The notes beneath the pieces were generated by a model, which made no database searches, was not told where the DNA came from, and worked only from the letters and a program-made list of their open reading frames with translations. 35,705 nucleotides of DNA from Caulobacteraceae bacterium (GTDB lineage: Bacteria > Pseudomonadota > Alphaproteobacteria > Caulobacterales > Caulobacteraceae): the NCBI GenBank assembly GCA_019232665.1, contig JAFANN010000216.1, positions 1 to 35,705 of the forward strand. Reading direction: 5' to 3'. The translations under genes were made by a program, and so were the position numbers. This document shows, piece after piece, positions 1 through 7,516 of the stretch (its first letter is position 1; each line of letters begins with the position of its first letter).

Positions 1-287
1 GTGGACAGGCGCCGACGGCGGACGAGGTTGCCGATCCGCTGCGCCAGGGGATGGGTACGGACGCGTCCCCCGCCAGCGATCTCGTCGAGCGCCTCCGACC
101 ACCAGGTGAGCCGGATCTGCGCCATCAGCGGACTGCTGGTGACGCGGATCGCTCGCGCCAGTTCGGCGTCGAAAGCGTAAAGGGTCAGGAAGTCCGACCG
201 GGCGACGGGATCGCCGATCAGTCGGCTAGCCAACCACTGGTCCGGGTGGGTGCGGCGGACGACGTCTTCAATTTCGTCGCCCGCCAA
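1..287 (-). CDS. squalene/phytoene synthase family protein (partial, N-terminal part)
   Basis: This open frame runs off the left edge and supplies about 95 residues. The translation contains DFLTLYAFDAELARAI followed by MAQIRLTWWSEALDEI, the pattern of the first helices of the squalene/phytoene synthase (trans-isoprenyl diphosphate synthase) fold. An in-frame stop (TGA, 290-288) lies directly before TTG at 287, so TTG is the likely start, only 4 bases after the stop of the upstream membrane-protein gene. In alphaproteobacteria such single genes near secDF often resemble mitochondrial NDUFAF6, a complex I assembly factor, rather than carotenoid or hopanoid enzymes. The Asp-rich substrate motifs that would separate the two possibilities are mostly outside the window. 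The family call is fairly secure and the function is open. Confidence 0.75.
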   Translation of the reverse strand, partial: MAGDEIEDVVRRTHPDQWLASRLIGDPVARSDFLTLYAFDAELARAIRVTSSPLMAQIRLTWWSEALDEIAGGGRVRTHPLAQRIGNLVRRRRLS

Positions 288-291
288 TCAA

Positions 292-912
292 TCACCCGAA
301 GAAGGTCTGATACATCGCCATCGAGGTCAGCATCGGCAGCGACAACAGGGTGTTGATCCGCGACGCCAATGTGGCGATCCGAGCCGCCCGCGCCTTCGCG
401 TCGGCGTCGGCTTCCTTAATGCCCAGCGCGATCTTCTGGTTCTGCCAGATGACGCCCCAGACGTTCAGGAACATGATGATCGCCAGCCAGATGCCGATGC
501 CCATCAGCGTGTAGCTGCGATTGAACGGCGCATCGGCAGGATGCGCGAAGCCGAAGGAGAACACGCCCTCGGCGTACTCGCGGCCCCGAAGGGCTGCGAT
601 TCCGATTCCGGCCAACACGGTGAACAGCGCCGACCAGCGGAACCAGAACAGTGCTTCTGGCGTGATGTACTTCGAGATCGCCGGTTTGAGTTCGTTCGGA
701 ATTTCCGGCATTTTGCGAGTTTGCACAAAGTTGAAGTAGTAAAGCAGACCAATCCAGAGGATGCCGAACACCACGTGCATCCAGCGAAACACCGCTTGCC
801 AGAAGATACCGTCAAAGGCGCCGTGCGCCGAACCAAAACTGAAGATCATGATCAGAGCGAGCACGAAGCTCAGGATCATGGTGTTACGAAAGTTCAGAAG
901 CAGTGCGGACAT
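292..912 (-). CDS. urate hydroxylase PuuD N-terminal-domain-like membrane protein
   Basis: A 206-residue, mostly hydrophobic protein with about five to six membrane segments. The stretch RWMHVVFGILWIGLLYYFNF is characteristic of the urate oxidase N-terminal domain family (PF06181), whose full-length members (PuuD) carry a C-terminal cytochrome c domain and hydroxylate urate. Here the protein ends after the membrane domain and no CxxCH haem site is present, so urate oxidation is doubtful. Conserved His residues in membrane segments could still ligate haem, which is inference. The start at 912 has a strong ribosome site (AAGGGGAG). It sits between the Mth938-domain gene and the squalene-synthase-like gene, probably co-transcribed with both, and shows no neighbouring purine-catabolism genes. 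Confidence 0.75.
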   Translation of the reverse strand: MSALLLNFRNTMILSFVLALIMIFSFGSAHGAFDGIFWQAVFRWMHVVFGILWIGLLYYFNFVQTRKMPEIPNELKPAISKYITPEALFWFRWSALFTVLAGIGIAALRGREYAEGVFSFGFAHPADAPFNRSYTLMGIGIWLAIIMFLNVWGVIWQNQKIALGIKEADADAKARAARIATLASRINTLLSLPMLTSMAMYQTFFG

Positions 913-1003
913 GATCTCTCCCCTTCAGTGTCGACACCCAAGCTGTAGCTTGAGCATTCACCTGTTCGGGGGCGAACGCAACGTCGGTGATTGCGTGTAC
1001 AGT

Positions 1004-1372
1004 TTAGAGCTGGATGAGGGCGGTGGCGGGCCGGCGTCCTTCCGAGACCAGGAAGACGTAGGTGCGCGCAGCGTTGGGCGTGGACATGAACTCCAGCCCA
1101 AGCCCCGCCTGCTGCAGCGCCGCCCTCACCTCCCGCGGCGGAGGGGCTTGCACGGCGCCGGTGCCTAGCAGGACGAATTCAGAGACGGCGGGACCGGCGG
1201 CAATGATGCTGGCGAAATCCTCGACCTTCAGTTCCGCCATCGATCCGGGCCGCCATGGCTCGGCCGCGTCGTCGAGGATCAGCAGGGATCCCGGGCGCCA
1301 TTCTCCCGATACGCGGAAGCCGCCGGGGCCGAAGGCGTCGATGCTCGGAGCCTGCCGGGCGGGCGTCGCCAC
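1004..1372 (-). CDS. Mth938-like domain-containing protein (NDUFAF3-like)
   Basis: A 122-residue soluble protein starting with GTG at 1372, preceded by AGGGG. It has the DUF498/Mth938 layout: an N-terminal FGPGGFRVSGE strand pair, then EFVLLGTGA and a C-terminal helix-strand ending in NAARTYVFLVSEGRRPATALI. The human family member NDUFAF3 is a complex I assembly factor, and bacterial members have no proven reaction. It lies downstream of secDF, separated by two palindromic repeats, and upstream of a squalene/phytoene-synthase-like gene that resembles another complex I assembly factor, NDUFAF6. The family assignment is strong, and a role in complex I biogenesis is inference from the two homologies. 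Confidence 0.85.
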   Translation of the reverse strand: MATPARQAPSIDAFGPGGFRVSGEWRPGSLLILDDAAEPWRPGSMAELKVEDFASIIAAGPAVSEFVLLGTGAVQAPPPREVRAALQQAGLGLEFMSTPNAARTYVFLVSEGRRPATALIQL

Positions 1373-1384
1373 CGCCGCGAACCC

Positions 1385-1438
1385 CTAGAGCAAACCCCGT
1401 TCAGACGAGACCGTCTGAACGGGGATGATTTGCTCTAG
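1385..1438. repeat. large palindromic element (REP-like), unit 1
   Basis: Outer arms CTAGAGCAAA (1385-1394) and TTTGCTCTAG (1429-1438) are perfect inverted repeats. Inside them CCCCGTTCAGACG (1395-1407) and CGTCTGAACGGGG (1412-1424) form a 13-base perfect stem with a 4-base loop. The only asymmetry is ATGA at 1425-1428. It lies between the secDF stop and the Mth938-gene start. Its size and position fit a dispersed intergenic palindrome that could act as a transcript-stabilising or terminating hairpin. Copy number cannot be judged from one window. Confidence 0.75.
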
Positions 1439-1449
1439 ACTCAATAGTG

Positions 1450-1501
1450 TAGAGCCTGATTCAGCGTTCGCATCTGTCCCGTGCAAACCCATCAGGCTCT
1501 A
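1450..1501. repeat. palindromic element, unit 2, overlapping the secDF stop codon
   Basis: TAGAGCCTGAT (1450-1460) and ATCAGGCTCTA (1491-1501) are perfect 11-base inverted repeats around a 30-base centre. The outer end is shared with unit 1 (TAGAGC). The right arm includes the secDF stop codon (1499-1501), so the structure would form at the very end of the secDF message. It may be a second repeat unit or a terminator-like hairpin; there is no T-run. Confidence 0.6.
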
Positions 1502-4039
1502 GGGCCGGGCTGGCTGCGGCGCGATCGGCTTGGCCACCTCGTCCTCGCGCTTCACGCCCCACAGCAGGATGATCGGCGAGGCGACGTAGATCGACGAGTA
1601 GGTGCCGATCACGATGCCGAACAGCAGCACGATCGATAACGGCCGCAGCGATTCTCCCCCGAAGATCGCCAGACCCGAGAGGGCCAGTAGCGCCGTAAGG
1701 CCGGTGATCACTGTGCGCGAGAGCGTCTCATTGACGGAGAGGTCGATCAGGTCGCGCAGGGCCATCCGTTTGTACTTCCGCCGGTTTTCGCGCAGGCGGT
1801 CGAACACGACGACGGTGTCGTTCATCGAGTAGCCGATGATCGTCAGCAGGGCCGCGATGATATCGAGGCTGAACTCCAGACGCAGGAGCAGAATCAGGCC
1901 GAACGAGAGGGTGACGTCGTGGAACAGGGCGACCACGGCGCCGAGCCCAAACTGCAGCTCGAACCTGAACCAGATGTAGATCAGCATAAGGCCGATCGCA
2001 GCCAACAGGGCGCCCGCCCCACGCACCTTGAGCTCGTCCGACACTTCAGGTCCGACGACGTCCGTCCGTGAGAAGGTCACAGGCCCGATCGCCTGCGTAA
2101 CCGCCGACTTGACCCGTACGGCGGTGGAGTTGGCGTCGGCGCCAGCCGGCGTCTGGAAGCGAACGACCGCGTCGTCGGGCTTGCCGAAGGTCTGGACCTG
2201 AATGTCGCCGAGGTGGAGGTTGCTCACCGCGCCCCGCACCTTGCCCAGATCGACAGGCTTCGCGCCCGTGTTCAGCTCGATCACCGTGCCGCCCTTGAAG
2301 TCGATACCCAAGTTCAGGCCCGGATAGAAAAAGCCGATCGCAGTCGCGATGACGCCGATGATCGACAGGGTGGCGAACAGCCTGGCCAGACGAACGAAGC
2401 GCACGTGGGACTTTTGCGGGAGCGCTTTGATCAGAGGCCAGAACTCGCGCTTTTCGGCGTAGATCGGCAGCGACTTGGCCCGGAAGGCGCGGAACCACCA
2501 GCCGATCAGCACCTGGGTGATGAGCACCGCGGTGAACACCGAGGTGATCACGCCGATGAACAAGGTCCAGGCGAAACCCTTCACAGGTCCTGATCCGAAC
2601 TGGAACATGATCATCGCGGCGACCAGAGTGGTGACGTTGGCGTCGATGATCGTCACGAGCGCACGACTGAAACCGGCGTCCGCTGCGCTCATCGCCTGTC
2701 GTCCCGACCGGACCTCGTCGCGCATGCGTTCGTAGATCAGGACGTTGGCGTCCACGGCGACGGCCAGGGTGAGCACGAGCCCCGCTATACCAGGCAAGGT
2801 CAGGGTCGCCTGGGTGACGCTCATCGCCCCCACGATCATCAAGCCGTTAACGATCAGTGCGATGGCCGCGAAGACGCCGAACAGGCCGTAGGACAGGATG
2901 ATGAAGGCGAAGATCAGCACGGCGCCCATGAGGATCGAGACCTGACCCGCCTTCACCGCGTCGGCTCCCAGCTCGGCGCCTACCGTGTGCTGCTCGACGA
3001 TCTTGAGTGGGGCCGGCAAGGCGCCTGACTTCAGAAGCAGCGCGAGGTTGTGCGCGGAGTCCTCGGTGAAATTACCCGTGATCTCACCGCTGCCGCCGGT
3101 GATGGCGGTCTGGATCACGGGCGCCGAGATGACCCGGCCGTCGAGGACGATGGCGAAGGGCTTGCCAATGTTCTGGCTGGTCGCTTCGGAGAAGCGGCGG
3201 GTGCCCTGGCTGTTGAAGGCGAAGTTGATGTCCGGCTGGTTGTTCTGGTCGTGACTGGGGCTCGCCGCGGTCAGCATCTCACCGGTGACGAGGGCCCTCT
3301 TCTTGACCACATAGGCCGCCGAGTGTCCGTCGTCGCTCGGCAGCACCTGATCGTCGGGAGGGATCCTGCCGGCCTGCATGTCCTCAGGCGAGATCTGCGA
3401 GTCGACCATCTGGAAGGTCAGCTTCGCAGTCTTGCCGATCACCTCCTTGAGACGCTCGGGATCGCTCTCTCCCGGAGCCTCGACGACGATCCGGGCCGAG
3501 CCTTGCTGGGTGATCGCAGGCTCTTTGGTGCCCAGGGCGTCGATGCGCTTGCGGATGATCTCGATCGATCGGGTCACCGCATCACGAGCCGCAGCGGCTG
3601 CGGCCTGGGGCACAAACGCGACCTGGATGGTCTGGTCCGGTCCCTGGCGAATTGTGATATCGCGCCCGCCTGTGAGCAGCCGCTCCCCAAGGTTGTTGTT
3701 CAGCAGATCGTAGGCGGCTTGCGCCTTGGTCGGATCGTCAATGCGGACGCTGATCGTGTTCCCATGTACACCCAGGCCGCTGAACGGGTACTGCGCAGTT
3801 TGGAGCTTGGTGCGGATGTCCTCGGTGAGGTTCGTCAAACGCTCCTGGTTGAGCGCGTTCGTGTCCACCTCGAGCAGCAGGTAGGACCCCCCCTGCAGGT
3901 CCAGACCCAGGTTGATGCGCTGATGCGGCAACCAGCTCGGCAGGGAGCTGGGCGAGACGATATTAGGCAGGGTGAAGATCAGGCCGAACAGAAACGAGAC
4001 GGCGACCAGAATGATCTTCCAACGGCTCAGTGCGAGCAT
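1499..4039 (-). CDS. secDF: protein translocase subunit SecDF (fused SecD and SecF)
   Basis: An 846-residue single chain joining SecD and SecF, the proton-driven accessory of SecYEG that pulls preproteins through the inner membrane. The SecD half starts with a membrane anchor (about 8-28) and LGLDLQGG (44-51), then a large periplasmic domain, then five membrane helices (about 365-515) with VDANVLIYERMRDE (429-442). The SecF half restarts at about 555 with another anchor and LGIDFKGG (577-584) and ends in the conserved IGYSMNDTVVVFDR helix. The ATG start at 4039 is 28 bases after yajC, so the two form the usual yajC-secDF operon. Fusion is known in Firmicutes and some alphaproteobacteria. No frameshift is seen at the junction. 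Confidence 0.97.
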   Translation of the reverse strand: MLALSRWKIILVAVSFLFGLIFTLPNIVSPSSLPSWLPHQRINLGLDLQGGSYLLLEVDTNALNQERLTNLTEDIRTKLQTAQYPFSGLGVHGNTISVRIDDPTKAQAAYDLLNNNLGERLLTGGRDITIRQGPDQTIQVAFVPQAAAAAARDAVTRSIEIIRKRIDALGTKEPAITQQGSARIVVEAPGESDPERLKEVIGKTAKLTFQMVDSQISPEDMQAGRIPPDDQVLPSDDGHSAAYVVKKRALVTGEMLTAASPSHDQNNQPDINFAFNSQGTRRFSEATSQNIGKPFAIVLDGRVISAPVIQTAITGGSGEITGNFTEDSAHNLALLLKSGALPAPLKIVEQHTVGAELGADAVKAGQVSILMGAVLIFAFIILSYGLFGVFAAIALIVNGLMIVGAMSVTQATLTLPGIAGLVLTLAVAVDANVLIYERMRDEVRSGRQAMSAADAGFSRALVTIIDANVTTLVAAMIMFQFGSGPVKGFAWTLFIGVITSVFTAVLITQVLIGWWFRAFRAKSLPIYAEKREFWPLIKALPQKSHVRFVRLARLFATLSIIGVIATAIGFFYPGLNLGIDFKGGTVIELNTGAKPVDLGKVRGAVSNLHLGDIQVQTFGKPDDAVVRFQTPAGADANSTAVRVKSAVTQAIGPVTFSRTDVVGPEVSDELKVRGAGALLAAIGLMLIYIWFRFELQFGLGAVVALFHDVTLSFGLILLLRLEFSLDIIAALLTIIGYSMNDTVVVFDRLRENRRKYKRMALRDLIDLSVNETLSRTVITGLTALLALSGLAIFGGESLRPLSIVLLFGIVIGTYSSIYVASPIILLWGVKREDEVAKPIAPQPARP

Positions 4040-4067
4040 CGCGCTATGCCTTCAGCTTATCGCGGGC

Positions 4068-4445
4068 TCAGGACTTCGTGTCGTTCGCGGCCGGTTCTCC
4101 GCGCGCGCGAACTTCCGAAATCATCGATTTGACAACCTTCACAGTCACGTTCTGGGCGATCTCCACGCCAAGCTCCTGGTCCTCCACCCGGACGACCTTG
4201 CCGATCAGGCCGCTGTTGAGGATCACCGTGTCTCCCCGCTTTATCGATGAAACGCGCGCCGCGTGCTCCTTGGCTCGCCGCTGCTGAGGCCGGATTGTCG
4301 TGAAGTACAGAAAGCCAATCATCAGAACGCCGTAGAAGACGATCTGACCTTGGGGGCCGGCGAGAAAGCCCATCAGCCCGTTCGCGGGAGCAGCCACGGC
4401 GGCGGAAATCAGCGCCTGAGACAGGATCGCCGGGACAAGAAACAT
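4068..4445 (-). CDS. yajC: preprotein translocase subunit YajC
   Basis: A 125-residue protein with one membrane helix (about 35-55) followed by TIRPQQRRAKEHAARVSSIKRG, the signature of YajC, and a small basic cytoplasmic domain. YajC joins SecDF in the holotranslocon. I chose ATG at 4445 because GGAG sits five bases before it; a GTG two codons upstream at 4451 lies too close to that site. The gene is divergent from the DUF815 ATPase gene, with 115 bases between the starts, and leads the yajC-secDF operon. A small GC hairpin lies in its leader (4467-4484). Confidence 0.95.
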   Translation of the reverse strand: MFLVPAILSQALISAAVAAPANGLMGFLAGPQGQIVFYGVLMIGFLYFTTIRPQQRRAKEHAARVSSIKRGDTVILNSGLIGKVVRVEDQELGVEIAQNVTVKVVKSMISEVRARGEPAANDTKS

Positions 4446-4466
4446 CGTCACTCCGAAGGATTGCCG

Positions 4467-4484
4467 GCGCCGTCCTTACGGCGC
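4467..4484 (-). promoter_or_regulatory. small hairpin in the yajC leader
   Basis: GCGCCGT (4467-4473) and ACGGCGC (4478-4484) form a 7-base perfect stem with a 4-base loop, about 20 bases upstream of the yajC start on the minus strand. The loop reads AAGG on the transcript and could pair with the nearby CCTT. This is a structural observation only, with no proof of regulation. Confidence 0.3.
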
Positions 4485-4560
4485 GGGAAAAAAAGTCGCG
4501 GGAAGCTATGCGCTCGGCGCCCCTTTTGCAATCACGGCCGCCGGGCATAGGAAACCCATC

Positions 4561-5400
4561 ATGGACGATACCTTCCCCGAGAGCCTGCGCCGTATTGCCG
4601 CCGCTCTGGACCGACTGGCGCCGCCGGCGCCGGCGAAGCCTGACTTCTCCGCGGCGAAGACGTACCGGCACGATCCGGCGAGCGGCGCCTTCATCCCCGC
4701 TCCCGACTTCCCCCTGGCGCTAGACTTGCTCGTGGGCGTGGGGCGGCAGAAGGCGCGGCTGGTGGAGGCGTTCGAGCGCTTCGCCCACGGCTATCCCGCG
4801 AACCACGTCCTTCTCTGGGGCGCGAGGGGGGCGGGAAAGAGCGCCCTCGTCAAAGCCGCCTTCATCCAGACGGCCCGGATTGAGGACAGCCTGCGCCTTG
4901 TCGAGGTGGACCGCGACCGCGTCACCGCCCTGCCCGCCTTGTTCGATTTGCTGCGAACCCTGCCCGAGCGTTTCCTCGTCCTTTGCGACGATCTCTCGTT
5001 CGAAGAGGGCGCCTCGGCCGCCAAGGCGCTGAAGTCCGCACTTGAAGGGGGCGTGGCGGGTCCGCCAGCCAACGCGCTCTTCGTCGCCACCTCTAACCGG
5101 CGCCATCTGATGCCGCGCGAGCACACCGAGCGTGACGGTCCCCTGGCGAGCGCCGAAGACGCCGAGGAGCAAGTGAGCGTCTCCGATCGCTTCGGGCTTT
5201 GGATCGGCTTCGGCCCGATGGACCAGGACACCTACCTGGATGCGGTGCGCGGGTACGCAGACCGGTTTGATCTCGCCGTGAACGACCTCGAGCAGCGCGC
5301 CCTGCAATGGGCGCGGCTGCGCGGCGGGCGCTCAGGGCGGGTCGCCTGGCAGTTCGCCCGTGACCTCGCAGGGGAGTTGGGGAAACCGCTGCCTCTCTAA
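4561..5400 (+). CDS. DUF815 family ATP-binding protein
   Basis: A 279-residue AAA-like ATPase. Walker A GARGAGKS is at 87-94, Walker B FLVLCDD at 138-144, and TSNRRHLMPRE follows as the sensor-like segment with the DUF815 fingerprint; near the C-terminus is GGRSGRVAWQFARDL. The family is widespread in proteobacteria and its substrate is unknown. The gene stands alone on the plus strand between two minus-strand operons: it diverges from yajC and ends 38 bases before the convergent dipM gene. ATG at 4561 is the first start and the encoded N-terminus (ESLRRIAAALDRLAP) is typical of the family. Confidence 0.9.
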   Translation: MDDTFPESLRRIAAALDRLAPPAPAKPDFSAAKTYRHDPASGAFIPAPDFPLALDLLVGVGRQKARLVEAFERFAHGYPANHVLLWGARGAGKSALVKAAFIQTARIEDSLRLVEVDRDRVTALPALFDLLRTLPERFLVLCDDLSFEEGASAAKALKSALEGGVAGPPANALFVATSNRRHLMPREHTERDGPLASAEDAEEQVSVSDRFGLWIGFGPMDQDTYLDAVRGYADRFDLAVNDLEQRALQWARLRGGRSGRVAWQFARDLAGELGKPLPL

Positions 5401-5438
5401 GCAGTGGCGTTAGCGGCGCCCGAAGGCTCGCTCCAGCC

Positions 5439-6785
5439 TCAGCCCGTGGCGCTGCTCGCGGATGGGAGCACCAAGAGCGGATCGACCGGTCGAGCCGTCT
5501 CGCCGGCGCTGGCCTTGTACCGCACCTCGAAATGGAGCTGGGGCGAGGCGACGCCGCCGGACGTGCCGACCTGGCCGATCTCCTGTCCCTGAGTGACGTT
5601 CTCGCGCATCTGCACGGTGATATGCGAGAGGTGCGCGTAGGCCGTGACCCATCCGTCCGGGTGCTGGATCAGCACGAGATTGCCGTAGCCGGGGATCTGG
5701 TTGCCGGCATAGACCACGTCGCCAGCGGCGGCCGCATGCACGACCGAGCCTTCGGGGGAGCTGACGTCCACGCCGTCATTGCGCACGCCAAGTCCCTTGG
5801 CGCCGAAGCGATTTATCACTTCGCCCTGCACCGGCCAGATGAACCGATTGTGGGCCAGGGCGGCGATCTGGGTGTCGCTCAGCGCCGGCGCGCCCGCCTC
5901 TGAAGGGCTAGGGGTGGGAGGCAGATATCCCGGCGATGAGGGCGTAGGCCGCGGCGTCGGCGTGTACACCCCACCCCGCGGCGTCGCCTCGTATGGCGAC
6001 TGGTAGCCGGGAGAGGCGGACGCGTAACTCCGGCCATAGGAAGGCTCGGACATCACCGTGCGCGCTGGCTCTATTTCGACCGGACCGTGGTCGTGGAACT
6101 CGGCCGGGAGCGCGATCTGATCGCCTGGGCGAAGGCGCGCGCGCTCGGACAGGTCGTTGACCTGGGCCAGTTCAGGGAGGTTCACGCCGAAGCGACGCGC
6201 GATGAGGGCCAGGGTGTCGCCGGACTCCGCGACGTAGGCTTTCTCGACGGGGATCTTCAGCTTCTGGCCGGGAGTCAGGTGATCCGGGTGGCGCAGGTGG
6301 CTGGCCTCGGCGATTTCGTCGGGGGTCGTCTGGAGGTCGCGAGCGATGGCGTCGAGATGGTCATGCCGCTGAACGATATATTCGCGAAACATCCCCTTCG
6401 GCGTCACGACGTGGCCCGTCGCCGCATAGCGGGCCGGCATGCGGCGCATCACTGGTGGCGGGGGCGCCGATGGCGCCGCTGCGACCGGCGGGGGAGTCGT
6501 GGCGGGAGCCGAATGCGTCGGTTGAGATGAGCCGACGGGCGGCAGATTCGAACTCTCCACGCCAGTCGAAGGCGCGGGAGTCGCTTGCGGCGGGGGCGAC
6601 TGAGCCGGAGCCGCGGCCGGTGGCTGCGCCGTCGTGGGTGGCGCCTGGGTCGTTGGATAGGCCGGGCGCACGGGCGCGGCCGGAGACTGCCCCGAACCTG
6701 TGGGGTAGGTGGGCGTCGTGGAACAGGCCGCCAAGCCGCCGGCAAGGATCCCTAAAGCAGATCCTCTGATCAAAAACCGCTTCAT
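5439..6785 (-). CDS. dipM: DipM-like LysM/M23 (LytM) family envelope protein, predicted lipoprotein
   Basis: A 448-residue exported protein. The leader ends in a lipobox, LAAC (Cys21), followed by a long Pro/Ala/Thr-rich linker, two LysM peptidoglycan-binding repeats (about 135-179 and 182-227), a second Pro-rich linker, and a C-terminal M23/LytM domain (about 315-439). Two zinc-site residues are replaced: Asn336 stands where the HxxxD histidine belongs, and Gln416 replaces the first His of HxH. That matches non-enzymatic amidase activators such as NlpD, EnvC and Caulobacter DipM. The place after surE-pcm supports DipM, although I recall Caulobacter DipM having four LysM repeats. I chose ATG 6785 (GGAG upstream) because it begins a proper signal peptide; a TTG at 6851 overlaps the pcm stop. 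Confidence 0.85.
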   Translation of the reverse strand: MKRFLIRGSALGILAGGLAACSTTPTYPTGSGQSPAAPVRPAYPTTQAPPTTAQPPAAAPAQSPPPQATPAPSTGVESSNLPPVGSSQPTHSAPATTPPPVAAAPSAPPPPVMRRMPARYAATGHVVTPKGMFREYIVQRHDHLDAIARDLQTTPDEIAEASHLRHPDHLTPGQKLKIPVEKAYVAESGDTLALIARRFGVNLPELAQVNDLSERARLRPGDQIALPAEFHDHGPVEIEPARTVMSEPSYGRSYASASPGYQSPYEATPRGGVYTPTPRPTPSSPGYLPPTPSPSEAGAPALSDTQIAALAHNRFIWPVQGEVINRFGAKGLGVRNDGVDVSSPEGSVVHAAAAGDVVYAGNQIPGYGNLVLIQHPDGWVTAYAHLSHITVQMRENVTQGQEIGQVGTSGGVASPQLHFEVRYKASAGETARPVDPLLVLPSASSATG

Positions 6786-6847
6786 GGCTGCTCCGTCATA
6801 CGCGCGCCGTTCACGGGATGCGAGCGCCCCGTCCAGATCCGTCAAAC

Positions 6848-7516
6848 TCAAGGTTCCCTCGCCACCCCCTGCAGGAGCGGAACGAAGCGCACATCACAAA
6901 GGACTTCCTTGGCGAAACCGCCGGCTCCGTCCCCCGCATAGCGAATGAGCTTCTGTACGGGGCCCTTGCCGACGGGAGCCACCAGCACGCCCGAAGGTTT
7001 GAGCTGGTCAAGCAAGGTCTTGGGCTCCTCCGGCGCCGCCGCAGTGACCAGAATGCGGTCGAACGGCGCCTGTTCAGCCCAGCCGAGGAAACCGTCCCCG
7101 AACCGGGTGATGACATTCGTCAATTGGAGCGCCTCGAACCTGGCTTCGGCTTCGCGCATCAGGGTCCGGTAGCGTTCGACCGTATAGACGAGACGGGAGA
7201 GGCGGGCCAGGACCGCGGTCTGGTACCCGGACCCAGTGCCGATCTCCAGGACGCGCGCCCTGGGCTCGAGCGTCAGGGCCTGCGTCATGAGTCCGACGAT
7301 GTAGGGCTGGCTGATCGTCTGACCGCAGGCGATCGGCAGGGCCGAATCTTCCCACGAACGGTCCTTGAACAGATCGGGAGTGAACAGGTCGCGGGGTGTC
7401 TTTTCGATGGCCGCGAGCACTGCAGGGTCGCTCACGCCCTGCGTGCGCAGTCCAAGGACGAGGCGCGCCAGTTGCGTCTCGCGCTCGCGTGGCTCTCCCT
7501 TCGCCGGCCGCCTCAT
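6848..7516 (-). CDS. pcm: protein-L-isoaspartate O-methyltransferase
   Basis: A 222-residue SAM-dependent methyltransferase that repairs isoaspartyl residues in aged proteins. The SAM-binding motif VLEIGTGSGYQTAVL is at about 89-103, preceded by the family's LPIACGQTISQPYIVGLM substrate loop, and FDRILVTAAAPEEP follows. The ATG at 7516 overlaps the surE stop in ATGA, so translation is probably coupled to surE. The pairing with surE is the classic stationary-phase survival arrangement. Length and motifs are complete. Confidence 0.96.
   Translation of the reverse strand: MRRPAKGEPRERETQLARLVLGLRTQGVSDPAVLAAIEKTPRDLFTPDLFKDRSWEDSALPIACGQTISQPYIVGLMTQALTLEPRARVLEIGTGSGYQTAVLARLSRLVYTVERYRTLMREAEARFEALQLTNVITRFGDGFLGWAEQAPFDRILVTAAAPEEPKTLLDQLKPSGVLVAPVGKGPVQKLIRYAGDGAGGFAKEVLCDVRFVPLLQGVAREP

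Noticed and set aside
3050-4132. Long plus-strand open frame (360 codons) opposite secDF
   Set aside because: It is fully antisense to an unmistakable secDF, is Arg/Gly/Asp-rich in the way expected of high-GC shadow frames, and has no recognisable domain.
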